In this document: piece by piece, positions 53,518-62,099 of the stretch
Layout: every line of letters starts with the position of its first letter
Position numbering within the stretch: the first letter of the stretch is position 1
Source: Marinobacter sp. ATCH36
Lineage (GTDB): Bacteria; Pseudomonadota; Gammaproteobacteria; Pseudomonadales; Oleiphilaceae
Direction: 5' to 3'
Length of the DNA stretch: 64,000 nucleotides
Assembly (NCBI RefSeq): GCF_023555055.1
Contig: NZ_JAMJPL010000001.1
Location: forward strand, 1,550,001-1,614,000
Made by a program: the position numbers and the translations under genes
The notes under the pieces: model-generated
Database searches by the model: none
Seen by the model: the letters and a program-made list of their open reading frames with translations, nothing else
Told to the model about the DNA's origin: nothing

Positions 53518-53976
53518 TCAGAGGGCAAATACCACCAGGGCCGTCAGTGCAGAGAGAATGCCGATGGTGACCACAAACTGTTTCCAGGGAAAAGCCGGTT
53601 CGGGCTGTGTTTTCAGTTCGATTTCCAGGTAGTCATGAAGCAGTTTTGCATTGCGGGCATTGGCCTTCCAGGCAAAGTCGAAGGCGTCGCCGACGACGGG
53701 AACAAGGCCGCCAAAAAAGTCGATCACCATATTGCGCACCATTTGCCGTTTAACACGACTGCTGGCACCCGCCCGCTGTGCTTCTACAAGCACGTAAGCC
53801 GACATGATCAGGCCGGCGAAGTCACCCAGCACAGGAATGAGACCGATGAGGGGCTCGAAGCCGATCCGGAAGCGGGTGAAAGGTATGCCAATGGCGTTAT
53901 CGGCCATTCGGCTGAACCTGTCGAGACGGGCCAGTGCCGCCAGCTTGTCTTCCCGGCTTACCGGTGTTGTTGCCAT
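53518..53976 (-). CDS. DUF4112 domain-containing protein
   Basis: A 152-residue membrane protein. FEPLIGLIPVLGDFAGLIMSAYVLVEAQRAG and the related GLVPVVGDAFDFAWKANARN are the two characteristic helical repeats of DUF4112; a C-terminal membrane helix ends the protein. AGGA precedes the ATG. It lies 13 bases after the DUF3581 gene on the same strand. Confidence 0.87.
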   Translation of the reverse strand: MATTPVSREDKLAALARLDRFSRMADNAIGIPFTRFRIGFEPLIGLIPVLGDFAGLIMSAYVLVEAQRAGASSRVKRQMVRNMVIDFFGGLVPVVGDAFDFAWKANARNAKLLHDYLEIELKTQPEPAFPWKQFVVTIGILSALTALVVFAL

Positions 53977-53989
53977 GACAAGGTTCCTG

Positions 53990-54697
53990 TTAATCCCAGG
54001 ATTTGTTCTTGAGTCGGTAGAACTCTTCGACAACTGCATCCATAGCTTCTGAGTCATACTCCCGCAGGCCACTCACAACCAGCTTCTTGGAAACTTCGCC
54101 AGCGGTTCTGCCGTCTGAGATCAAGCGATAATCCAGCGAGACGTTGCCCCGCTTTCCTTCCGGCTTCAGGTCGGCATTGTGCAACTTCAGATCAGGGGAA
54201 GGTGCATCAAGGGTGTTCATTGTCAGGTTCATGCTCTGGTACATGATCATGGGCCGGTCGGGGTTGAACATCACACCTTCGCTTTCCATTAACGGTTTGA
54301 GGGTGTGGGGAAAGTTCTTGCCCGAGGCCGCAACATAACAGCGGATAAAATTCTCGATGACGGTTTCATCGTGGGTGCATTCGCCGCTGCGCTCGACCTC
54401 GATATACACCTTGCCCTTTTCGTCATAGACCCGAATCACGCCGTCGCTGTCTTCGCGAAAGTCCAATGGGACATTCTCGCCCAGCAGACTGCGAAAGTGG
54501 AACGTCATGTGCCGGAACAGGCCGAAGTGTGACACCAGCAGGGCGAACAGCAGGTCCCCGGGTACGCAGAAGCGGCGGGCATCGGGGTTGTGAATCGGGT
54601 TGAAATCCCCTGCCACTTCCTTGGCAAATCGGCTGGCCTGGGTTGCGCTGATCAGTACATGTCCGTCCTGGATTGAATGGTAGCGTTCGAGAAACAT
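53990..54697 (-). CDS. DUF3581 family protein
   Basis: A 235-residue soluble protein with a hot-dog-like opening: LISATQASRFAKEVAGDFNPIH, then RRFCVPGDLLFALLVSHFGL. It matches DUF3581, which occurs in marine gammaproteobacteria and resembles MaoC-type dehydratases in the HN motif (FNPIHN). AAGG precedes the ATG. A link to fatty-acyl or thioester chemistry is a guess from the fold. Confidence 0.85.
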   Translation of the reverse strand: MFLERYHSIQDGHVLISATQASRFAKEVAGDFNPIHNPDARRFCVPGDLLFALLVSHFGLFRHMTFHFRSLLGENVPLDFREDSDGVIRVYDEKGKVYIEVERSGECTHDETVIENFIRCYVAASGKNFPHTLKPLMESEGVMFNPDRPMIMYQSMNLTMNTLDAPSPDLKLHNADLKPEGKRGNVSLDYRLISDGRTAGEVSKKLVVSGLREYDSEAMDAVVEEFYRLKNKSWD

Positions 54698-54801
54698 GCG
54701 GTGCCTTTTTCGTTTTCGCAAATATGGATGGATACGATAGTGGCCTTAAAATCCGCCTGCAGCAAGATACAACGAAACCAATGTCTAAGAAAAACGCGAA
54801 A

Positions 54802-55714
54802 TTAGTGGAGGCTGTCCAGGCGACGGGGTTTGGCAATGCAGAACCCCTGACCATAATCCACCTGGATTTCCTTCAGCAGCGCCAGGGTTTCGGACTTCTT
54901 CCTGAATTCGGTCCGTAGTCGCTCCGTGAAGTCGAGGGCTTCCTCGACGGGCATGTTGTTGGCGAGCAGGGCAAACTCGTTGCCGCCCAGGCGGGCGATA
55001 TGGCATTCCCCGTTGTGCCGGTTACTGTGCCCCTGTAACAGGTGCGCGAAATACCTCAGCAGTTCGTCACCGGTGTGGGTTCCGTAGGTGGTGTTGATGA
55101 TGTTGAATTCATCGATGTCGAAAACCATCGGGGTGTGGCGGTCTGGTGAGCCAGCCAGGGTCGCCAGAACCTGGGTCAGAGCGGGGCCAGTCGTCCGGGG
55201 CAGGTGTTTCGCCGTGGGATTCTGGCTGAGGGGTGTCGCGGGGTTCCGCTGCCTCTCTGGCTGATCAGCTTGCCGGCATACTGGTCAGATCAATAGCCCT
55301 TAGCCCTCCGGCCAACAGGTCTCGGTTCAGCAGTTGGTTGAGCGCAAACAGTGTATTGGCATGTTCGTTGGCCAGACCAGTCGCCACCATCTGAAGCTCC
55401 AGCCAGTCTTCGAACACATGTTGGTCCACGACCTTGAGCCCGCCGGTGCTTTGTCCTGCAGGGTCGGGGTTGAGCTGGTGTTCAAATGCCCGGAACTGCA
55501 AGATGAAATCCCGGTGTATCTGTTCCTGCCGGCTATTGAAAATAAAACGCATGTTTTCGGTAGTGGCCGAATCATGAGTCAGGCTCAGACTTCCTCCATC
55601 CAGCGGTGTCGTAGTGCCGGTCAGCCGGGTGGCAGTCCTACCATCAAACAGGAAAAGCGACGCGAGCGTGTCACCGGACTGGGTCAATTCCGGCAGGGCT
55701 TTGATCTGAATCAT
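54802..55714 (-). pseudogene. Decayed DUF1631-GGDEF-EAL signalling gene
   Basis: Three pieces of one large c-di-GMP protein are visible. The first (55714-55265) ends in FEDWLELQMVATGLANEHANTLF-like DUF1631 sequence and a stop. After a +1 frame change the second (about 55290-54895) gives VFDIDEFNIINTTYG and ARLGGNEFALL, a GGDEF domain with GGNEF. It then passes without a break to KEIQVDYGQGFCIAKPRRLDSLH, the very end of an EAL domain. So most of EAL is deleted and a frameshift splits the front. No start signal precedes the first piece. Function is almost surely lost. Confidence 0.75.
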
Positions 55715-55875
55715 GAAGTAAAGCGCAGATACGTTTTGTCACTGACATTTTGCATCAGAACGGCAATGATGGTCGTATTGGCTCAAGTGTTCAAAGTAAT
55801 TAGCCTTAAATGCCAGAATGTAGTTTTCACATGTTTGTACGATTAACGATGACCCTTCGCTACGAGGATACAAGA

Positions 55876-56661
55876 ATGCCAGCCAGATCCGGCTCCGGAA
55901 TGCCAGCCCCATTGACGTTCATCAAGCGTGCGGTTCAAGGACTGTTGTTGATGGTTTTGATGCCAGCAGCCGTTGCTGACGACAAGCTGTATATCTTTAC
56001 CGAGAACTATCCTCCCTACAACGCTTCCACAACCGGCCAGGGCTTTGCTCATAATGCTGATGATATTACCGGTATCTGCACCGATATGGTCAAGGAAATG
56101 ATGAAGCGTGTGGACTACGAGTATATTATGAAAATGCGCGACTGGAGCCGTGCTTACGACTGGGTTCAGGGGCGCGAAAACCACGGACTTTTCTGCACCG
56201 CACGGACCGACGAGCGGGAAGACGAGTTCCAGTGGGTAGGGCCACTCGCGCCCATCAAGTGGACACTGTTCGCGGCACCGGATTCCGATATTGAACTCAA
56301 CTCACTGGAGGAAGCCAGGCAGTATAAGGTTGCTGGTTACAAGGGTGACGTGATGTCGGATTACCTGGTGAGTGAGGGTTTTGAAGTGATCATGAGCGTG
56401 TCGGGTGAACAGAACCCGCGCAGACTGACACTGGGCCAGGCGGATCTTTGGGTTACCGACGGGTTGGTGGGCCCTTTGGTGGCCGAGGAAGAGCACGGTA
56501 TTACCGGCCTGAAACCGGTTCTGGTGTTCAGGGAAACGCCGATGTATCTGGCGGTGAGTAATCAGACCGATCCCGGGATTGTCGACGACTTGCAGCATGG
56601 GCTGGATGAGGCCCGCGAGAGTGGCGCTCTGGATAGTATCATCAGCCGTTATCAGCCCTGA
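55876..56661 (+). CDS. Periplasmic solute-binding protein (SBP_bac_3 type)
   Basis: A 261-residue secreted protein with a signal peptide ending near residue 34 (PAAVADD). LYIFTENYPPYNAS opens the binding fold, and DWSRAYDWVQGRENHGLFCTARTDERE (split) and WVGPLAPIKWTLFA are the family middle. It is an orphan: no ABC permease is nearby, so it may feed a distant importer or act as a sensor partner. The start is set by GAGG 8 bases before the ATG. Confidence 0.85.
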   Translation: MPARSGSGMPAPLTFIKRAVQGLLLMVLMPAAVADDKLYIFTENYPPYNASTTGQGFAHNADDITGICTDMVKEMMKRVDYEYIMKMRDWSRAYDWVQGRENHGLFCTARTDEREDEFQWVGPLAPIKWTLFAAPDSDIELNSLEEARQYKVAGYKGDVMSDYLVSEGFEVIMSVSGEQNPRRLTLGQADLWVTDGLVGPLVAEEEHGITGLKPVLVFRETPMYLAVSNQTDPGIVDDLQHGLDEARESGALDSIISRYQP

Positions 56662-56680
56662 AGTTAACCGGGTAACAAAT

Positions 56681-56707
56681 ACTTAACCCGCTGGAACCGG
56701 GTTAAGT
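56681..56707 (+). terminator. Strong inverted repeat downstream of the solute-binding gene
   Basis: ACTTAACCCG and CGGGTTAAGT form a perfect 10-bp stem with a 7-base loop, 20 bases after the stop. There is no T-run. A nearby AGTTAACCGGG repeats the arm. It may be a terminator or processing hairpin, or an operator for the next pair of genes. Confidence 0.5.
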
Positions 56708-56770
56708 TCTGCAGTTGGCCTGGGCTTGTGCTAGCTTTTAACGTGTTTTCCGACAAAACCGGTGGTGTTA

Positions 56771-57493
56771 ATGAGCAATCCCAAGCATACCCTTTTCTGG
56801 ATGACGCTTTTCCTGGCAGTGGTCGTGGTGGTTTGTGCCTTGATTTACAGGCCGCTTCAGGAAGCGTTCATGGCCAACTGGGTGTTCAATCTACTGATCG
56901 TCTGCGTGCTGCTGATTGGTATTGTAATCACTTACCGCCAGGTATTCGTGTTGTTCCCGGAGCTGAAATGGGTTGCACAGTTCCGTACCGGAAACGCCGG
57001 GCTTTCAGTGCTGCAGGAACCCAGATTGCTGAAACCGTTGGCGCGCCAGCTTGATGATGATGCCAAGCGGGACCGCTTCTCCCTCTCCACCATGTCGCTG
57101 CGCACCGTCCTGGATGCTATTCACAGCCGTATGGACGAACAGCGTGAAATAACCCGCTATTTTATCAGCCTGTTGATTTTCCTGGGCCTGCTGGGCACTT
57201 TCTGGGGTCTGCTCGGCACCATTAATTCGGTGGGAGAGGTGATAGTGAACCTGGATATGGGGCAGGAAGATTTCGGCGAGGTGTTTGCCGGGCTTCAGTC
57301 GGGGCTCCTCAAGCCGCTGGAAGGCATGGGTACGGCGTTTAGCTCATCGTTGCTGGGGCTGGGTGGCTCACTGGTTCTCGGTTTTCTCGATATCCAGGCC
57401 GGGCACGCCCAGAACCGCTTCTACGACGGCCTGGAGGAGTGGCTGACCGGCGTAACGAACCTGGTGGACCGTGTTGACGATGCACCGCAATAA
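56771..57493 (+). CDS. MotA/TolQ/ExbB proton channel family protein
   Basis: A 240-residue inner-membrane protein with three membrane segments (about 12-30, 38-56, 135-155) plus a final one near 195-215. TRYFISLLIFLGLLGTFWGLLGTINSVGE and GMGTAFSSSLLGLGGSLVLG carry the proton-channel helices. It pairs with the OmpA-like gene 12 bases downstream as an energised envelope motor. The pair differs from true flagellar MotAB and TolQR; the load is unknown. Confidence 0.88.
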   Translation: MSNPKHTLFWMTLFLAVVVVVCALIYRPLQEAFMANWVFNLLIVCVLLIGIVITYRQVFVLFPELKWVAQFRTGNAGLSVLQEPRLLKPLARQLDDDAKRDRFSLSTMSLRTVLDAIHSRMDEQREITRYFISLLIFLGLLGTFWGLLGTINSVGEVIVNLDMGQEDFGEVFAGLQSGLLKPLEGMGTAFSSSLLGLGGSLVLGFLDIQAGHAQNRFYDGLEEWLTGVTNLVDRVDDAPQ

Positions 57494-57505
57494 CAGGGCG
57501 GCGCC

Positions 57506-58573
57506 ATGATCGGCTCCAGACGTCGCACCCGCAGCAACATCAACGTATGGCCCGGCTATGTGGATGCCCTGTCAGCATTGTTGATGCTGATTATATTCAT
57601 GCTGCTTATCTACGTGGTCAGCCAGCTCTATCTCTCTCAAACCTTGTCTGACCGGGACTCAGAACTTGCCAGGCTGAACAGTCAGCTGGCGGAGATTTCC
57701 CGTCTTCTCGGGCTGGAGCAGGAGCAGACAGCGGCACTTGAAGAGGAAATGGCGGCGGTGCAGAGCAGTTACAGTGAAAGCCTGGCCCTGAATGACGAGC
57801 TTCGGGAAGAACTTGATGAAGAGAGGGCGCAGCGACTGGCGCAGCAATACAATGCCGAGGCCCAGGCTCTGAAGGTTGAAGACCTGCAGCAGGCGGTCTC
57901 CGGTGCGAAGGCTGAACTGCAGGAGGAAGAGCAGCTTACCAACGCCCAGCGCGCAATCATTCAGCGATTGTCGAACCAGATCGCCGCGCTGCAGGATCAG
58001 TTGAGCCGCATCACTGCTGCTCTGCGGCTGCAGGAAGATCTGACCGCAGAGAAACAGGCTGAATTGGACGAAGTAGGAAAACGCCTCAATACGCTGTTGG
58101 CGGAGCGGGTCAACGAACTCGAGCGTTACCAGTCCGAGTTTTTTGGGCGATTAAGGGAAATTCTGCAGGATAACGAGAATATCCGAATTGTCGGGGATCG
58201 TTTCCTGCTGCCTTCTGAACTGCTGTTTGCGTCTGGTTCAGCCAGCCTCGGCGCGGAAGGTCAGCGGGAACTGGATAAACTTGCAGAGTTGCTGCTGGAT
58301 GTTGCATCCGAGATTCCTGATGACATCGACTGGATTCTGCGCATCGATGGCCACACTGACCGCATTCCGATCAATACTGAAGAGTTTCCTTCCAACTGGG
58401 AGCTTTCCACCGCCAGGGCGGTTGCCGTGGTACGTTATCTGGCCGCACAAGAGGTACCTGAGAACCGCATGGTAGCGGCCGGATTCGGTGAGTTCTTCCC
58501 TGTCGATCAGGGCAGTTCCGCTGAAGCGCTGCAGCGGAACCGCCGTATCGAGATCAAACTTACCGATCGGTAA
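57506..58573 (+). CDS. OmpA/MotB-like peptidoglycan-binding stator protein
   Basis: A 355-residue protein. A basic tail and a single membrane helix (residues 18-42) are followed by a long coiled coil (about 48-215) and an OmpA-like domain (about 225-350) with IDGHTDRIPI and NWELSTARAVAVVRYL. The membrane helix carries the DALSALLMLIIFML stretch where MotB and TolR have their proton aspartate. It should anchor the MotA-like partner to the cell wall. Confidence 0.9.
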   Translation: MIGSRRRTRSNINVWPGYVDALSALLMLIIFMLLIYVVSQLYLSQTLSDRDSELARLNSQLAEISRLLGLEQEQTAALEEEMAAVQSSYSESLALNDELREELDEERAQRLAQQYNAEAQALKVEDLQQAVSGAKAELQEEEQLTNAQRAIIQRLSNQIAALQDQLSRITAALRLQEDLTAEKQAELDEVGKRLNTLLAERVNELERYQSEFFGRLREILQDNENIRIVGDRFLLPSELLFASGSASLGAEGQRELDKLAELLLDVASEIPDDIDWILRIDGHTDRIPINTEEFPSNWELSTARAVAVVRYLAAQEVPENRMVAAGFGEFFPVDQGSSAEALQRNRRIEIKLTDR

Positions 58574-58578
58574 AGCAT

Positions 58579-59244
58579 TCAGCCGGCACGCCCGAAGACC
58601 CGCTCGAAAAAGCCCGCCTCCCGGACGTCCGGAACCGGCAGGTCGCCGTTGCTTTCCAGGGCTTTGCGCCAGAATCGGTCGGGGTCATCCAGGTGGGCCG
58701 CCTTCTTGCGTTCATCCTGGCTGTAGGAATTGTGGTCGCCACCAATGCCGACTTCCATCAGCTCCTGACACCAGAGGTATAGCGCACAGCGGATAACCCG
58801 GAGGAGTTTGCAGTAGCTGTCTCTGCTGATGGTGATAGCCAGCTCGGCGCTGAGGTTGATCCGGGACTGCAGTGTGGCCATTTCCTCTTTGTCGAACACA
58901 ATGCGGTTGCCGGTGCCTTTCTTGCAGCTGAGGCAGGTTTTCTCCAGCGACTTGATGCCTTCCAACATATCCCGGTGTCCGAAGTCCTGCTTTTGCTTGT
59001 CGTCAACTGGCGCTGGAATCCAGCCATATTGGGGTGAGCGGGCGACGATATGGCCCGGTACGTCACGTCGGTAGGGTGGTAGTGCAGCAGGGTCGCCATA
59101 GCCGTCGAATTCAGTCCGCATCCAGGCTGCCATGGTTCGCTGACGAAGCATCATGGCCAGGGTGATGGCCGAAGGCATGATGTCTTCAAGTAGCTCGCTG
59201 CCGTCCTGAAGCCGTTCGTCCAGGTGTTCAACCGCTGCTGACAT
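58579..59244 (-). CDS. AbiTii domain-containing protein
   Basis: A 221-residue soluble protein. The first 100 residues (ERLQDGSELLEDIMPSAITLA, MRTEFDGYGDPAALPPYRR) match the AbiTii domain named after an abortive-infection protein. The middle has CLSCKKGTGNRI and the C-terminus is basic and unassigned. GGAGA precedes the ATG. It is a single gene between the stator pair and a TauE/SafE gene; no partner toxin or second Abi gene is next to it, so a defence role is only a possibility. Confidence 0.7.
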   Translation of the reverse strand: MSAAVEHLDERLQDGSELLEDIMPSAITLAMMLRQRTMAAWMRTEFDGYGDPAALPPYRRDVPGHIVARSPQYGWIPAPVDDKQKQDFGHRDMLEGIKSLEKTCLSCKKGTGNRIVFDKEEMATLQSRINLSAELAITISRDSYCKLLRVIRCALYLWCQELMEVGIGGDHNSYSQDERKKAAHLDDPDRFWRKALESNGDLPVPDVREAGFFERVFGRAG

Positions 59245-59480
59245 AGTGATTCTCCCGTCTCCACGGGCAAAAGCAGGAATTGCTCCCGCCCGATTGTTGT
59301 TTTTGTCATGAGCTCCGGGCAGCACAGTTCCGGAACCTTTGTTTAAAAATTAGGCGCTATTGGGCATTTCTTCCGTTGTAGAAAAGTAGCCCCTTTGTTA
59401 CTGGAAGTAATGGGCTGCTGACGGGTATCCTCATACGCCTTTGGATTCACTAACTTATCGGCCTGAGCCCGAGTATCACT

Positions 59481-60269
59481 ATGTCTGAGCTGGCGTTGTA
59501 CCAGTATGTGCTGATTGCGCTGATCTTTGTCTGGAGTGGCTTTGTTCGTTCCGGGCTCGGGTTTGGCGGTGCGGTATTGTCGTTACCATTTCTGCTGCTG
59601 GTGCTGGATCAGCCGCTGGTTTTTCTGCCGATCATTGCCGTGCATCTGCTGGTGTTCTCATCACTCACCATCTGGATGAACAACCGCAAGTCTTCAAGAA
59701 CCGACGAAGACGGGCGGACATCGGCTGGTACCGTGGACTGGAACTACCTCTGGCGAATTCTGGCGATAATGATCGTGCCCAAACTGATAGGCGTGTTCGG
59801 GCTGATTACTCTGCCGTCGGATGTCATGAGCACCATCATCTTCGTCATTGTGGCGCTGTATTCAGTGTCCTACATACTTGATCGACCTTTTCGCAGTGGC
59901 AGCCGCGCCGTTGACACCGTGTTCCTGATGGTTGGCGGATATGTCAGTGGTACGTCGCTCATAGGGGCGCCGCTGATTATTGCGGTGGCCGCCCAACACC
60001 TGCCGAAGGAAAGATTAAGAGACACCCTTTTTGCCCTCTGGTTCATTCTGGTCGTTATCAAGATGGCAGCGTTTGTGTGGGTCGGAATTGATCTGCAGCT
60101 GATCCACCACCTGTGGCTGCTTCCCTGTGCTGCCGTGGGACATGTGATTGGCCTGTACGTGCACGACCGAATGCTGAGGGCGGAGACGCCGATATTTTTC
60201 CGGGTGCTTGGCGTGGTACTGCTGATCGTAAGCAGTATCGGCATGCTGAAGGTGATGTTTCCGGGCTAG
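59481..60269 (+). CDS. Sulfite exporter TauE/SafE family protein
   Basis: A 262-residue carrier with about eight membrane segments. SGLGFGGAVLSLPFLLLVLDQP is the first repeat and GGYVSGTSLIGAPLIIAVAAQHLPKERLRDTLFAL the second (both split over membrane helices). Members export sulfite, sulfoacetate or other small anions. Its stop shares CTAG with the convergent ZIP transporter gene. Confidence 0.9.
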   Translation: MSELALYQYVLIALIFVWSGFVRSGLGFGGAVLSLPFLLLVLDQPLVFLPIIAVHLLVFSSLTIWMNNRKSSRTDEDGRTSAGTVDWNYLWRILAIMIVPKLIGVFGLITLPSDVMSTIIFVIVALYSVSYILDRPFRSGSRAVDTVFLMVGGYVSGTSLIGAPLIIAVAAQHLPKERLRDTLFALWFILVVIKMAAFVWVGIDLQLIHHLWLLPCAAVGHVIGLYVHDRMLRAETPIFFRVLGVVLLIVSSIGMLKVMFPG

Positions 60270-61051
60270 CCTAGCGTGGCGTCCAGAAACATCATCACCA
60301 CAAACCCTCCCAGCAGCGAAAACGTGGCCAGGGTCTTGTACTGGCCGCGGTGGGTTTCCGGAATAATCTCATCGCTGATAATAAACAGCATGGCACCGGC
60401 AGCAAAGCCGAGGGTCCAGGGCATGATGGGTTCGGCAAGCCACACCATGGCGCTGCCGAAAAGACCGCCCACGGGTTCCAGCAGTCCCGTCAACACAGCG
60501 ATAAAGAACGCCTTGACCCGCGAGTGCTCGATAGCCAGCAGTGACACTGCGACCGCAAGACCTTCGGGAATATTCTGTAGCCCGATGCCAATCGCCAGGG
60601 CGGTGCCATTGCCGATATCGCCTCCAGCAAATCCCACGCCGACAGCCATGCCTTCGGGAAAGTTGTGCAGGGCGATGGCAATGATAAACAGCCAGATTCG
60701 GCGGATACGGGCGCTATCCGGGCCCTCACGCCCCAGGGTGAAGTGCTCGTGAGGTAACCTCTGGTGAATGCTGAAAAGCAGTCCGGCGCCCATGAGGAGC
60801 CCGGCAATCACCATCAGTGCCGCTATCCAGGTTGCTCCGGTCAGCTCTTCACCGTATTCGATGCCGGGCAGCAGTAGCGAAAAGAAGGATGCCGCCAGCA
60901 TCACGCCGGCGGCCGCGCTTAACATTCCGTCCTGCAGTTGCGGTGTGAGTTTTCTCACCAGGAATACACCCAGGGCACCAACCCCGGTGCCCAGGCCTGC
61001 CAGCAGGCTGGCCGTTGCGCCCAACAAGACCACGTTGATTTGTTCCAGCAT
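60266..61051 (-). CDS. ZIP family metal transporter
   Basis: A 261-residue protein with eight membrane segments. The metal-binding helices read IALHNFPEGMAVG (segment 4) and GLQNIPEGLAVAVSLL (segment 5), the ZIP hallmark. It imports zinc or another divalent metal. The histidine loop between segments 3 and 4 is short (LPHEHF). Confidence 0.94.
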   Translation of the reverse strand: MLEQINVVLLGATASLLAGLGTGVGALGVFLVRKLTPQLQDGMLSAAAGVMLAASFFSLLLPGIEYGEELTGATWIAALMVIAGLLMGAGLLFSIHQRLPHEHFTLGREGPDSARIRRIWLFIIAIALHNFPEGMAVGVGFAGGDIGNGTALAIGIGLQNIPEGLAVAVSLLAIEHSRVKAFFIAVLTGLLEPVGGLFGSAMVWLAEPIMPWTLGFAAGAMLFIISDEIIPETHRGQYKTLATFSLLGGFVVMMFLDATLG

Positions 61052-61131
61052 CTGCCTCCATTTGGTTAGAGCAGTGTCCTGACCGCATGCTGATCAGGGT
61101 GTTACCAACAGATTAAACGTTCACCATATTG

Positions 61132-61161
61132 TTGGCACGCTTGCGAGTTTTGGCTTATACC
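61132..61161 (+). promoter_or_regulatory. Sigma-70-type promoter of the lipid kinase gene
   Basis: TTGGCA is followed after 18 bases by TATACC. The start would lie near 61168, about 40 bases before the ATG. A CCAACA/TGTTGG inverted repeat overlaps the -35 box. Confidence 0.45.
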
Positions 61162-61208
61162 TTGGTACGTTCGAATATCAACACTGTCTCAGAGGGCAAT
61201 GGAGCGTC

Positions 61209-62087
61209 ATGGTTTACTGGTTGATGGCAAACCCCAAGGCCGGGGAGCAGGGCAGCCGGGGCGCGGATTTCTGGCGACAGTACCTGGAAGCCGCCGGTAT
61301 TCAAAGTATCAGGGACTGTAGCCTTGCAGACACCGCCTGGACAAGCGAGATTGGACCTCGTGACTTTGTGCTGGCAGCCGGTGGTGATGGCTCAGTGAAT
61401 GCGGCGGCGGGGTTTTGCCTGGAATCCGGGGCTACCCTCGCGGTGCTTCCGTCCGGCACGGCCAATGATTTTGCCCGCAATCTTGGGCTTCCGGAGGATC
61501 CTCAGCAGATCTGCGACCTGGTCTCTGCAGGCAGGACTCGCATGGTAGACGTTGCTGTTGCCGAGCAGGGAATGTTTCTGAACGTGGCCCATATCGGCCT
61601 TGGCACCCTTCCCGTGCGGGAGTCTTCCGGAGAAACCAAGCGGATTCTGGGGCGCTTCAGTTATGGTGCGGCGTTGTTGCAAAAGTTGTCGGCTTACCGC
61701 GGGTTCCACGGTGTTATTGAAACCGAAAAGGGTAAGGTTGCTGGGCGCTGGCTTACCATCGCCGTCTCATCCGGTGCCTTTTTCGGCGGTGGAAACGAGA
61801 TCCCCGAGGCATCGGCCGGTGACGGGCAACTGGACGTGGTTGCGGTACGTCCCCGCTCGCTGTTCCAGCTCTTGATGACGTTTCTCACTGTCCGGCTGAG
61901 CCGGAGTTCGCCGAAGCGAACCAGCACGGTTGTGCAACTGAAGAGCCCCGAGGTGACAATCGTCACTCGTTCACTCAAAACTGTCACCATGGACGGAGAA
62001 ATCGCCGGGAAGACGCCTTTGACGGTCAAATGTCGGCCTGCCTGCCTGAAAGTGGTCTGTGATGAACTGGTCACCACCGGGAAGTAG
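61209..62087 (+). CDS. Diacylglycerol/lipid kinase family protein (YegS-like)
   Basis: A 292-residue DAGK-catalytic-domain protein. NPKAG at the start, AAGGDGSVNAAA (nucleotide loop) and LPSGTANDFARNLGLP are the family motifs; the C-terminal domain ends with VTMDGEIAGKTPL. It phosphorylates a lipid or sphingoid alcohol at the inner membrane. GGAG precedes the ATG. Confidence 0.92.
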   Translation: MVYWLMANPKAGEQGSRGADFWRQYLEAAGIQSIRDCSLADTAWTSEIGPRDFVLAAGGDGSVNAAAGFCLESGATLAVLPSGTANDFARNLGLPEDPQQICDLVSAGRTRMVDVAVAEQGMFLNVAHIGLGTLPVRESSGETKRILGRFSYGAALLQKLSAYRGFHGVIETEKGKVAGRWLTIAVSSGAFFGGGNEIPEASAGDGQLDVVAVRPRSLFQLLMTFLTVRLSRSSPKRTSTVVQLKSPEVTIVTRSLKTVTMDGEIAGKTPLTVKCRPACLKVVCDELVTTGK

Positions 62088-62099
62088 GCAGACTAGGCA

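Noticed and set aside
56771-58573. Zorya-type defence system (ZorA/ZorB)
   Set aside because: The MotA-like and OmpA-like genes resemble ZorAB, but no ZorC/ZorD helicase or ZorE nuclease is beside them; the neighbours are a solute-binding gene and an AbiTii gene on the other strand.
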